From Corythucha ciliata (taxonomy: Eukaryota; Arthropoda; Insecta; Hemiptera; Tingidae): a DNA stretch of 64,000 nucleotides. Below the pieces are notes generated by a model. It saw only the letters and a list, made by a program, of their open reading frames with translations. It did no database searches and was not told the origin of the DNA. The DNA is taken from the NCBI GenBank assembly GCA_038030265.1, contig CM075941.1, forward strand, positions 9,114,001-9,178,000. Direction: 5' to 3'. This document shows, one piece after another, positions 43,460 to 53,230 of this stretch. The stretch's first letter is position 1; each line of letters begins with the position of its first letter. The translations under genes and the position numbers were made by a program.

Positions 43460-45330
43460 GCTCTAGCGTACCTGAATTTGCTAATTCGCAGCTGAAATTG
43501 AAGGGAAAAAACGCTAAAATTGAGAAAAATGTCTGAAATTTTTGCAAAACTAGTTCTTTCGGACAAAAATTGAGAAAAACTCTAATTCTCGCCTAGAATT
43601 GTGATTAAGCGCAACAACATGCGGCTTTAAAACTTAAGAAATATCCCTAGTTCACAGCTGACATTGTGACAACGCAAAATCACTAATTCTTGGAGCAAAC
43701 TCGGGAGTGAAATTGGGAAAAAGCCCTTGAATACGCGGCTAAAACTGAGAAAAGCGCTAATTCAAAGACGAAAAAGAGAAAAAAGCGAATTCGCGTCTTA
43801 AAAATGAAAAAAACAAGCTATAAGTCATAGCTAAAATTATGATAAAGTGCTACAATTTAGCAGCTATAAAAAATGAGAAAAAAAGAGGAATTCACAGCTC
43901 TCACTGCTTCACATATTCTCGGGGCAACATTGTGACTGAAATTGAGAAAAAGCGCTAATTCACGAGTGAAATAGACAAGAACGCGAATTCGCGTCTAAAA
44001 GTGGAGGAAAACGATAGTTCTTGTAGCTAAGGTATGAAAAATTACGATTTTACGGATGAAATAGAGAAAAAACTCTGAAAATCGCAGCTAAAATTGCGAA
44101 AATGTGCTAATTCACTACTAAAATTGAGGAAAAAACGCTAATTCACAGCTTGAAAATGAGAAAACGCCAACTCGCCTATTATTGGGGCCACTTCGGGGCT
44201 GACACGGAGAAGAAGCGCTAATTCACGGATAAAAAAAAATGAAAACGCGAAATTGAGTCTAAGAATAGAGGAAGACGCTATTCACGGATAAAATTGTGAT
44301 AAAGCGTTACAATTTGGCAGCTTTAAACATTGAGAAAAAGCGCAAATTCACACCTAAAATTGACATACCGCCAACTCACGGATTCTCGGGGCTGAGACTG
44401 ACATTGAGAAAAAGCGCTGAAAACGCCAACTCGCCTATTCTTGGGGCCACTTCGGGGCAGACTCGGAGAAAAAGCGTCAATTCACGCGGCTCAAACTGAG
44501 AAAAACGCTAATTCACGGATAAAAAAAAATGAAAAAACGCGAATTTGAGTCTAAAAATAGAGGAAGACGCTATTCACGGCTAAAATTGTGATAAAGTGTT
44601 ACAATTTGGGTGCTTTAAAAATTGAGAAAAAGCGCAAATTCACACCTAAAATTGAGATATCGTCAACTCACGGATTCTCGGGGCTGAGACTGACATTGAG
44701 AAAAAGCGCTGATTCACGTCGTGAAACAAGAGAAAGACGCGAATTCGCGTTTAAAAATGGAGGAAAACTCCAATTCCCAGCTAAGGTCCCTATAAAAAAT
44801 TGCGATTTTACGGATAAAATCCAGAAAAAGTGCTATAATTCGCAGCTAAAATTAAGAAATGTGCTCATTCACTGCTAAAATTGAGGATAAAAGGCGAATT
44901 CACATCTGAAATTGAGAGAACGCCAACTTGGGGAATAAAATTGAGAAAAAGCGCTAATTCACGGGTAACAAATACAGAACAACAGGAATTGGCGTTTAAA
45001 ATGAAAAAAAAAACGACGATTCGCGGCTTAAATTTAGAAAACTTGCTAATTTGCGGATAAAATTGGGAAAGAGCACTCAAATGCTACCCAATTTGCAGAT
45101 TCTTGAGGCAATTTCACGGCTAAGAGCTTATAAAAAGCGCCGATTCGCGTCTAAAAATGAGAAAATGAGCTCATTCGCGGATAAAATTGAGGAAAAAGCT
45201 ACAAATGTTAGTAGAAATGAGAAAAAACGCTCATTTGCAGTTTAAATTGAGAAAACGCACGTATACGGTTTTCGGAGGCAATTCCGTAGCTAAAATTAAG
45301 AAAAATATGTACTTCAACGCTACTAAAAAG
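43460..45330. repeat. Family B array with 260-bp higher-order repeat
   Basis: Units as at 29,990-32,400. Blocks starting ACGCCAACTCGCCTATT at 44,164 and 44,423 give a 259-bp period. The end module CCCCGGGCCCCGATAG is at about 45,377-45,393. Confidence 0.8.
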
Positions 45331-45645
45331 TATTTCTAGTTTAATTAAAGACTGAAGGGCCTCCTAAAGATTTCCTCCCCGGGCCCCGATAGCTGCTGTT
45401 CCACCACTGGGTTTATGAGTCTCTCGGAGAATGGTCAAATGCGGAATGCAGCCGAGCCGGGCCACAACTCACCAAAATGAGTGTTTAGCGGCGTCTATGT
45501 CGTTGGTTTCATAGTGGCTCATAGTGAGGTCCAAGTGCGTCGAGGCTCTTCTATAGGACTTCAGGGCTGTCGTTATAGCACCCCGCAGTTATCTTTATGC
45601 GCATGCACGCGGGAGAACACGTCTGACTCTTGAGGCGACCCTTTA

Positions 45646-45807
45646 GGCCTGTTTCACACAATCAAAACCACACCACACCACTGCTGGCGTACACAAGTAA
45701 GATACGTCTTTCAGACGATCAATTCAACACTCGTCAACTTTCACGTCCGTCGTTCTGCGGTGGGGTGTGGTGTGGTGTTCATTTCTGCTGATCGTGTGAA
45801 ACTAGGC
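45646..45807. repeat. MITE of ~160 bp, Harbinger-like ends
   Basis: Inverted ends GGCCTGTTTCACACAATC and GCCTAGTTTCACACGATC, with inner CCACACCACACC on both arms. TTA precedes it; the right flank is less clear. No coding. Confidence 0.65.
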
Positions 45808-45829
45808 ATAAACCTCACGCTCAATCCAC

Positions 45830-46040
45830 CATACAGCCATTTTTAGGGCGCGAATAGAGAGTTTTTCGGCGCAACAAGTCATCAAATTAGGCAATTTAAT
45901 GGAATGAAGTCTCAGATACGCCATATCTGCAAGGTGTAAAATGATCAATTCGGCTATTTTTACGGATTCGTTTGTAGTTTAGCCATTTTCAAGGCGGGAA
46001 GGATCAGTTTGGCCATTTTAGAAGCACGAATTTCAGTTTC
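45830..46040 (+). repeat. ~30-bp array, family A, left of the LINE
   Basis: Short family A stretch that stops where LINE coding sequence starts. The family resumes right of the LINE at about 52,040. Confidence 0.65.
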
Positions 46041-46475
46041 AGGGACGTTGTAGCTGTCAGGCTGACCTACCAGGAGGGGGCGCACTTCCCTGGAGATAGC
46101 GATCAGAGCCCATCACCGAGGGAGGTGATCAAACTATTCGACGCCTGCAGGCACAATGTCGAACAACTGCTTATCGATGTGGATGCCTACGCCAATCACT
46201 TGGCATGGGGCAACACCAACACAAACTCCAGAGGTGAGTCCTTATTTGAGTACTTGGCAACTAGTGATTTATCCATGTTGAACAGGGTCAATAAGCCCAT
46301 CTTTGTAACATCAAATAGGAAGGAGATCCTCAACCTCACCCTCGCAACTTCCTTACAGGCCGGTAGGGTCAGGTACTGGAGTGTGCCCGAGGCTCCATCG
46401 TTTTCGGACCACAGGTATGTCATCGTGGAGATCCGGAGGGGGGGGGCTGGAGAGGATACGCGAGACATACCGTAA
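46041..46475 (+). pseudogene. LINE AP-endonuclease domain, C-terminal part
   Basis: Frame from 46,125 reads DVDAYANHLAWGNTNTNSRG, LNRVNKPIFVTSNRKEILNL and APSFSDHRYVIVEI. The DANAHH-like, N..T and SDH motifs are those of LINE endonucleases that nick target DNA. A G9 run at 46,438-46,446 shifts the frame; the next expected part (RNPRKAGWGGFAEEV) continues in the frame of 46,381-46,599. Confidence 0.8.
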
Positions 46476-46589
46476 TCCTCGTAAGGCGGGTTGGGGAGGC
46501 TTCGCAGAGGAAGTAAATGGTAGGCTTGGTTTCGGGGGCGGGCTGAACCTATATGAGATGGCAATGATATTGAGGGGGCAGCACAGGAG

Positions 46590-46911
46590 GTGCTGGTAAC
46601 CTCGTATCACGCAAATACTCACATGAGCTCGTGCTCATCAACCAGGAATGTTCCCTGGTGGAATGAGGAGCTCGAGGGATTGAGAAAAGAATCGCGGTAT
46701 TTAATCGAGCAGTCCGCGACGGGCAGTAGGAGGCCTACAGGGCCAAGCTGGCGGTGTAACGGCGGGGGCTGAGGCGTTCGAAGAGGGCGTCCTGGAGGGG
46801 ATTCTGTGAGGAGATTGAAAATACCTTCTCGGCAGCTCGCCTTCAGCGTCTTCTCTCCAAGGACCCGCGGAACCCCGTTGGCCCAATGAAGAAAGTGGAC
46901 GGTTTACGCTG
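46590..46911 (+). pseudogene. LINE linker before the RT domain
   Basis: STRNVPWWNEELEGLRKESR, and later FCEEIENTFSAARLQRLLSKDPR in another frame, are typical of the stretch between endonuclease and RT. The frame is broken at least twice. The RT core that should follow is absent. Confidence 0.65.
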
Positions 46912-47340
46912 TCCCTTCTCCGTCCGCCTTGTGTACGGTGAGGGGCAGGCGGCGAAAAGAAATCACAAGGAACGGTTGTGGTTCGCAGACGGTTCTAAAA
47001 CGAATAACGGGATTGGTGCGGGGGTGTACGGGGTGGAACCCAAATGGAGGCTGTCTACACCTCTGGAGGTACATACCTCGGTCTTCGAAGTCAAAGTCTG
47101 CGCAATTAAGGCCTGTACTGCTGAGAATATAGGTAGGGACGAGCAAAATGCCTATATACGTATTCTCACGGATAGCCAGCCTGCCATTAAGGTACTAACG
47201 GCTCCGATAGTGAGCTCCGGGCTTTTATGAGACTGCCACCAAAGACTTTGTCTACTGACCAAAGATAACAAGGTAAACCTTAAATGGATACCGGGACACA
47301 AGGGTTTCCATGGGAACGAGCAGGCGGACTCCTTGGCCAG
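46912..47340 (+). pseudogene. LINE RNase H domain
   Basis: ERLWFADGSKTNNGIGAGVYG, SVFEVKVCAIKAC, RILTDSQPAIKVL, then after a shift near 47,225 KWIPGHKGFHGNEQADSLA. The D-E-D-H pattern of RNase H is visible. The Gypsy 2 insertion begins right after it. Confidence 0.8.
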
Positions 47341-47477
47341 TGAAATATTCAAATAGTCATAATCAATTTCCAAATATGAACTGATTTATTTATAATTAAA
47401 CAATTAGGAATTAATTGTAGAAGAGACACATGGAGAAGAAGTGAAGGGGATTATAACGATGTATGAGGATTATAACA
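47341..47477 (-). repeat. 3' LTR of Gypsy 2
   Basis: TGAAATATTC...GGATTATAACA on +. Same as 51,366-51,502. Confidence 0.95.
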
Positions 47478-47517
47478 ATCTTCCGGGGGAAGGAAAAATA
47501 AACAAGACGGTTGAGGT

Positions 47518-48540
47518 TCAGTAACGGAGCCAATCGGGTTTTCTTTTTATCCGTGTTGATCTTCGCAGTTCGTCGATTGTTGGTTCGCGAAGTTCTTGGT
47601 TGGAGTCTATGCTTTCTCTTTCCTCCGCTGTAAAAGGCTGAAAGGTGTCTTCATTCGAAATAGCATTGGGAGGTCTTGGTCGAGATATGGAGAAAGATGC
47701 ATCTTCGTCGAAATCATTGGATCTAGTAGGTGGACACTTTGTTTTGGTAACCTTTCCTGGCTGAATTGTTCGCTGACTTCTAATTGGAGAGTTAGGTAGT
47801 CGTCGAAGATGATCAATGTGTCGGCGATGAATCTTCCCGTTGATTTCAACATCATAGATTGAATTTCCTACCTTCCCGACAATTTTTCCGAATTTCCATT
47901 TTGTCGTATTCGAAAAATTCCTAGCTGTTACTTCGTCTCCAACATTGCAAGAACGCTTAGGGCTTGACGCTGTTTGATCACTCCGGTTTTCGCGGTTTTC
48001 CTTCAAAAGATCAAGTCGAACTCTGATATCATTTTTCAAAAGCATCTGTGCTGCACTTTTGCCTGTGGTCATGTGTGGCACTTTCCTCAATTGCATCAAA
48101 ATTCGACATAATTTTGTGTGTAAGTCACCTGGCTCATTAGCCATTGCTCTCAATTTCTTTTTGACTGTTTGAACGTACCGTTCTGCAAGTCCGTTGGAAG
48201 ATGGATGGTAGGGGGGTGAAAGCAAATGGTTAATGCCATTTAATCGAAGAAATGTCCTAAATTCCGCCGACGTAAATGCTGATCCATTGTCGCTAACTAA
48301 TACCTTCGGTAGTCCGAACCGAGCAAAGATTTCTCGAAGATTTTCTATGGTTGATGAGCTAGTAATTCGTTTTTGAATGATGACTTCAACCCACTTGGAG
48401 CAAGAGTCAACCACAATGAGGAAATGCCTGTTCATGAATGGACCAGCGTGGTCAACGTGTAGCCTTTCCCAGGGTTGGCCGGATGTGATCCACGACTGTT
48501 GAGTTTTCGGTGGATTATTGGCATTGACATTACAAGTTTT
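47518..48540 (-). CDS. Integrase core and tail of Gypsy 2 pol
   Basis: In frame with the upstream pol frame, separated only by a TGA at 48541-48543. The DDE core is present: LHVDHAGPF, VSDNGSAF and GLAERYVQ. A chromatin or DNA-binding tail follows (VGDEVTARNFS, RRHIDHLRRLP, and STRIKRKPDWL at the end). The TGA falls at the position of the first Cys of the HHCC finger. Confidence 0.9.
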   Translation of the reverse strand, partial: KTCNVNANNPPKTQQSWITSGQPWERLHVDHAGPFMNRHFLIVVDSCSKWVEVIIQKRITSSSTIENLREIFARFGLPKVLVSDNGSAFTSAEFRTFLRLNGINHLLSPPYHPSSNGLAERYVQTVKKKLRAMANEPGDLHTKLCRILMQLRKVPHMTTGKSAAQMLLKNDIRVRLDLLKENRENRSDQTASSPKRSCNVGDEVTARNFSNTTKWKFGKIVGKVGNSIYDVEINGKIHRRHIDHLRRLPNSPIRSQRTIQPGKVTKTKCPPTRSNDFDEDASFSISRPRPPNAISNEDTFQPFTAEERESIDSNQELREPTIDELRRSTRIKRKPDWLRY

Positions 48541-51093
48541 TCAAGAGGCTGCCAAATTTTTAATGTATTTGTCAATTGAAGGCCACCAACAGTATTGTCG
48601 GGCTAGCTCTTTCATTTTCGTGACGCCTGTGTGAGCTGTATGTAATTCTTGTAACATCAGTAGTTGCTGTTGTTTAGGAATGACTACTCGTAAACCTCTG
48701 AAGATACACCCTCTTTCAACGGCTAATTCTTTTTCAAGCCCTTTGAAAGCTTCAGGCTCCGTAATAGGAAGTCCTTTCTGTAAAGTCTTAAGTAGCTTTT
48801 GTAGATCTGGGTCTCTTGAGGTGGCGTCGGCTATGTCAGAGGCAGTTACGGGAAGACTGTCGAGTTGAATTTGTAAAATGGGCAATTCAGTAATTGTGTT
48901 GCTAGGCAAATCGGGAAGTGGTTTTCGTGAAAAGTAATCTACGTTGACGTGGTCGGAAGCTTTGCGGTAGCTCACCTTGTAATTGAATCCCGATAGGTAA
49001 AGAGCATAGTGCAACATTCTCGTGGCCGTGAGTGGAGGGAGAGCTTTTGAAGGGTTGAAAATGGAAACTAAAGGTTTGCTATCAGTGACTAGCGTGAATT
49101 CTCGACCGTAGCAGTATTGGAAAAATTTCGTAACACCCCAGTATATTGCGGTAGCTTCCTTGATTATATGACTGTATTTTCTTTCTGTCTTGGAAAGAGA
49201 TCTGGACGCAAATGCAATCGGTCTTTCAGATCCATCGAGCAACTTATGTGACAGGATTGCTGAGAGGCCAAACGGTGAAGCATCAGTGGCAAGGATAAGG
49301 AGGAGTTTAGGATCATATGGTGTGAGTACCTTGTCACTAGTAATGTCACGTTTGATTAATTTGAATGAATTTTCACACTCGGTCGACCAATGGAATTTTT
49401 TTCCTTTTTGTAATAGTTGGTATAAAGGTTGTAATTTTGTGGATACGTTAGGAAGGAAACGGCAGTAGTAATTTACCATTCCTAAGAACTGTTGAAGTTC
49501 ATGGGTATTTTTTGGTCGTCCGGCTTTTACTATTGCATCGACTTTTTCCTTTGACGTGTGAAGTCCATTTTTGTCAATGATATGTCCCAGATACTTGACT
49601 GACAACTCGAAAAATTTACTTTTTGCTTTATTAACATGTAAATTGTTTGATGATAGCCGATCGAGGACAGCTTTAGTCCGCTTTTCCGTTTCTTCAATTG
49701 TGCGGCCTTGAATGATAATGTCGTCGAAGAAAACAGCGATTCCTTCGAGACCTGTAAGCATTTCGTCCATGAAACGTTGCCACAAATTTGGCGCTACCTT
49801 TACTCCGAACATTAACCGATTTACTTTGAATGTACCTACGTGAGTACTGATGGCTTGGATGAGGGAGCTTTCATCGTCCATTTCCAAATGAAGATAAGCC
49901 TTATGTATATCCAACGTTGTAAAAAACACTCCACCTCGCATTTTGTGGAAAAGTTCCTCTATCCGAGGAATAGGATAGCGTTCGTTTTGTAGCTGGTCAT
50001 TTACTGTTGATTTATAGTCGGCACAGACACGAATGGAACCATCGGGTTTTAGGACTGGCACTATCGGTGTTCCCCACTCAGAATTTGGAATTTTAGTTAT
50101 GATTCCATCTTTTTCCAGAGAATTCAGCTCTTTCTCAATTTTTTCTCTCAAGGCGTATGGAGGAAGTCGGTGTTTGAGGAATATTGGAAAAGTATTTTCT
50201 TTTAATTTAAGTCTTCCTTTAATTTCAGGAATTAACCCCACCTTATTTGAAAACACGTGATCATATTCTTGGAGTAAGCGAGTTTTCAGTTTTTCAGGAT
50301 TACTATCGTGACCGCGCACCACTTGATTGATACCGCTAATTGTGATTCCAAGTTTCCTAATCCAAGCTCGCCCCAAAATACTGGAATAGTCTCCATCAAC
50401 CACGAACATGCGATCTGAAATGTCGATACCATTGAGGTGGACGTTGACTTTTGCTATCCCCACTAGCTCGATAGGGGATCCTGTGTATGTTTTGAGCTTA
50501 ATGAAGGGTGAGCGGTCGATTTTAACTCCAGGGAATCGTTTGATAAATTTGGAATGGGACATGGAGGAAACAGCTGCTCCCGTGTCAAATTCCATTTTAC
50601 ATTTACGACCATTTATGAAAGGTTTAACTATGATTTTGTCAGTCTCCCTTCCGGATGTCTCTGAGCTGTTTAAAACGAAAACCTGATGAATGGAACTTCT
50701 GCTGTCATCTGATTCGAGTTCCGAATCAGTCGAGGGATGCTCAGTCGATTTAACCTTGAAACTTTTGGATGATTTGCAAACGGTGGCTAAATGCCCCTTT
50801 TTCTTGCATTTATGGCAAGTCGCGTTGATAAAGCGACACTCATTTGCTAAATGAAAATTTTTCCCACAGCGGAAACATTTCCGTTCAACGCCCTGCTCAT
50901 TCTGCCAGCGAGTTTTGGTTGACCTCTTAACGTTAGCACTCACCTTATTTAATTGAGAACTCAGATGAAAATTTTTACCGTCTATTTCTGAGGTTTCCAT
51001 TGATATTGCCATTTCTATTGCTTTTTGTAACGTCAATTCTTTCTCGAGCAATAATTTTTGGCGAATTTCTTGATTAAGTAGGCCCCGTATCAA
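48541..51093 (-). CDS. Gag C-terminus, protease, RT, RNase H, start of integrase of Gypsy 2
   Basis: 850 codons in one frame. Two CCHC knuckles (CFRCGKNFHLANEC, CHKCKKKGHLATVC); protease active site EFDTGAAVSS; RT motifs EWGTPIVPVLKPDGSIRVC, FTTLDIHKAYLH and AVFFDDIIIQG (FFDD in the YxDD place); RNase H motifs LATDASPFGLSAIL, RPIAFASRSLSK and LVTDSKPLV; then the integrase HTAHTGVTKMKE. It ends at a TGA. Apart from that stop and the gag deletion the polyprotein looks complete. Confidence 0.93.
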   Translation of the reverse strand: MIRGLLNQEIRQKLLLEKELTLQKAIEMAISMETSEIDGKNFHLSSQLNKVSANVKRSTKTRWQNEQGVERKCFRCGKNFHLANECRFINATCHKCKKKGHLATVCKSSKSFKVKSTEHPSTDSELESDDSRSSIHQVFVLNSSETSGRETDKIIVKPFINGRKCKMEFDTGAAVSSMSHSKFIKRFPGVKIDRSPFIKLKTYTGSPIELVGIAKVNVHLNGIDISDRMFVVDGDYSSILGRAWIRKLGITISGINQVVRGHDSNPEKLKTRLLQEYDHVFSNKVGLIPEIKGRLKLKENTFPIFLKHRLPPYALREKIEKELNSLEKDGIITKIPNSEWGTPIVPVLKPDGSIRVCADYKSTVNDQLQNERYPIPRIEELFHKMRGGVFFTTLDIHKAYLHLEMDDESSLIQAISTHVGTFKVNRLMFGVKVAPNLWQRFMDEMLTGLEGIAVFFDDIIIQGRTIEETEKRTKAVLDRLSSNNLHVNKAKSKFFELSVKYLGHIIDKNGLHTSKEKVDAIVKAGRPKNTHELQQFLGMVNYYCRFLPNVSTKLQPLYQLLQKGKKFHWSTECENSFKLIKRDITSDKVLTPYDPKLLLILATDASPFGLSAILSHKLLDGSERPIAFASRSLSKTERKYSHIIKEATAIYWGVTKFFQYCYGREFTLVTDSKPLVSIFNPSKALPPLTATRMLHYALYLSGFNYKVSYRKASDHVNVDYFSRKPLPDLPSNTITELPILQIQLDSLPVTASDIADATSRDPDLQKLLKTLQKGLPITEPEAFKGLEKELAVERGCIFRGLRVVIPKQQQLLMLQELHTAHTGVTKMKELARQYCWWPSIDKYIKNLAAS

Positions 51094-51365
51094 TTGGGTG
51101 CGGAGATGAACATCGTTGATGTGCGTTTTGCAATTTGGACATGTGAAATTACTTGAACGCGTTTTTTATCCATTCCGTCTTCGTCTCCGTTCAAGTCAGC
51201 GAGATCGAAATAATTGTCCAGACGTTGTATGTAGGCGCTGAAAGTTTCTGCATCTTCATCGAATGGTTCCAGCCTCGATGGGAACCGTGGTCGATAGTCT
51301 GTAGAGACGTGCTGCGATCGCAACATCGCTAATAACGCCGCGTTTTGTTCGTCCGATGTCGCCAT
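51094..51365 (-). CDS. Gag N-terminus of Gypsy 2, cut by an internal deletion
   Basis: ATG at 51365-51363, directly after the LTR. The frame reads MATSDEQNAALLAML, then FPSRLEPFDEDAETFSAYIQ and a gag-like start. Near 51,130-51,165 it jumps, out of frame, to sequence that aligns with the end of the capsid region in Gypsy 1, so about 85 residues appear to be missing. Confidence 0.75.
51348..51364 (-). promoter_or_regulatory. Primer-binding site of Gypsy 2, overlapping the gag start codon
   Basis: TGGCGACATCGGACGAA begins with the second base of the gag ATG. Gypsy 1 has TGGCGACC at the same distance. Confidence 0.6.
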
Positions 51366-51502
51366 TGAAATATTCAAATAGTCATAATCAATTTCCAAAT
51401 ATGAACTGATTTATTTATAATTAAACAATTAGGAATTAATTGTAGAAGAGACACATGGAGAAGAAGTGAAGGGGATTATAACGATGTATGAGGATTATAA
51501 CA
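51366..51502 (-). repeat. 5' LTR of Gypsy 2
   Basis: 137 bp; identical by eye to 47,341-47,477. Confidence 0.95.
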
Positions 51503-51952
51503 GCCAGGGAGGGCTGGAGTAGAGACTTCACTGGCCCGGAGCCGGCGTTCGGCGTCCCGCCATCGACCTTCAGGATGGCGATACGCTGGCAGATACTGGA
51601 GGGACACCAGCAGAGTAAGCGGGTGGTCGAAAGACCGTGCAGGAGGCTTACGAGCAAACTGCTCCGACTTAGCCGAAGAGACCTTAGAACGGTGGGGCGC
51701 CTTATCACAGGATTCCGCCAGCTCCGTTACCACCTACACCGCATTGGGGTAACCACGGAGCCCCCGGGTGTGTACACTGTGTGGGAAAGAAGACGAGACC
51801 GCACATATCACATCTTGTTCGAGTGTGAGGCGCTCGCGGGACGCCGGCTCAGCATCTTCGGGGGCGATCCGCGGTCGGAGGGTGCTCCGACCGGCGAAAC
51901 TCTAGCCGAGAACCTCCTATACCTTGTCAGAGGGAAGGGGGTGCTGGACTAG
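51503..51952 (+). pseudogene. C-terminal region of the LINE ORF2
   Basis: GPEPAFGVPPSTFRMAIRW, then LLRLSRRDLRTVGRLITGFR, LRYHLHRIGV and THILFECEAL-like sequence (TYHILFECEALAGRRL). This is the C-terminal domain that follows RNase H in I/LOA/R1-type LINEs. It is in frame with RNase H once Gypsy 2 is left out. It stops at a TAG at 51,950. Confidence 0.8.
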
Positions 51953-52039
51953 ATCTACAGACCCAGGAGGGGGGGGGGCACAATAATTCACCCAGGGGGG
52001 GGGGGGCAACTCCCCTACTCGTGGGTGTTACTTAAAGAA

Positions 52040-53230
52040 AAAAAGCGTGAATTGCAAATTTCGTCATTTCCCGAGCACGAATGGTCCGTTTAGCCTTTTT
52101 TGCGGCGAGAGTAGCCAGTCAAGCAATTTTTAGAGTAGTCAGTTCATCCAGTCCTTTAAGGTGCGTGTAACCAACGAGGGGTGGGAAGGGATTAATCAGT
52201 TGGCAAGTTAGAGACAGCCCATGTTCGGTGCGCAAACTCCAGTGGCCAGTATATCGTTTTAAGGCCAGAATAGCAATGTTGGCCATTTTTTAGTGCTCAC
52301 AGCCATTCTGAAGGCGCGAATCGTCTTTAAACACCATCTGTACAGCCTCTGTAGGGCGCAAACGATCAGTTTGGCCATTATTCTAGCGTGCGAAGCGTAA
52401 ATTGCCAGTACGATTATGCCATTTTTAGGGAGTGAATAGTCAGTTTTGCTGCATAAGCGTGAAGGCTCAATTTGACAATTTTTGACGCGCGAATTGTCGG
52501 ATTTGCCATTTTTAGGACCGGAATCATCTAATTATGCCTTTTCCAACAGCGAATCGTCAGTTGAATTATTTTTAGGCCACATTTTTATGGAGGCATTGAT
52601 TGTCAATTTTAAGGCGTGAATAGCCAGCTTGGCAATTTTTACAGCGCTATAACCATCAGTATGGCCATTTTCTGGGCATAAATATTGTCAGTTTGTTATT
52701 TTCAGGGCGCGAATCGTCATTTTTGATATTTTTGGGTCCGAACGGTCAGTTATGCTGTTATGAGAGCACCGAGAATTGCCAGTTTGGCCATTTTTAGAGC
52801 GGGAATTAACATTTTAGCCATTTTCCAATGTACGAATGGTAAGTTTGGCCATTTTGAGGCAGCAATCGCCAGTTCAGGTATTGCGGTTGGTTTTAAGGCG
52901 CAAATCATCAGTGAACCTTCTTGATGGCACACAGTCATCAGTTTTGCCGTTTATACGGCGTGGGTAGTAGTACGTCAAGCCAAGGCGAGAACAGTCAGTT
53001 TGGCCATTGTTGGTACGCGATACGCGAATGTTCTATTTTGTCCTTTTCCCATTTTAGTTTTCATGGATCAGGCATATTTAGGGCGTAAATTGTCAGTAAA
53101 TTGATTTTTACTGTTTGGCAGTTGAATTTAACTATTTTCAAGGTGCGAATACAATCAGTTTTGCGAAATTTTGGCACGAGTATAGTCAGCTCCGTTTTTA
53201 TGGTGGGAATAGATCCAAGCACGGAATTTC
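52040..53230 (+). repeat. ~30-bp tandem array, family A
   Basis: GCGAATCGTCAGTTTGGCCA followed by TTTTTAGGGC units, 28-40 base spacing, moderately diverged. Right continuation of the array left of the LINE. Confidence 0.8.

Larger units (their letters stand above)
47341..51502 (-). mobile_element. Gypsy (Metaviridae) LTR retrotransposon 2, identical LTRs
   Basis: 4,162 bp with 137-bp LTRs (47341-47477, 51366-51502) in which I see no difference. The 5-bp duplication GCCAG is at 47336-47340 and 51503-51507. Gag has an internal deletion and pol has one in-frame stop; no env. Identical LTRs mean a very recent insertion, and the damage means that it was probably mobilised by proteins from another copy or broke just afterwards. 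Confidence 0.95.
46041..51990 (+). mobile_element. LINE with endonuclease and RNase H, lacking RT, interrupted by Gypsy 2
   Basis: In order on +: AP-endonuclease end, pre-RT linker, RNase H, C-terminal region, then a G-rich end. The whole RT domain is missing at about 46,910. Gypsy 2 (47,341-51,502) sits at the end of RNase H; leaving it out with one GCCAG copy gives an open frame across the site. RNase H plus this C-terminal region suggests the I/LOA/R1 group. The 5' end is truncated. Confidence 0.8.
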
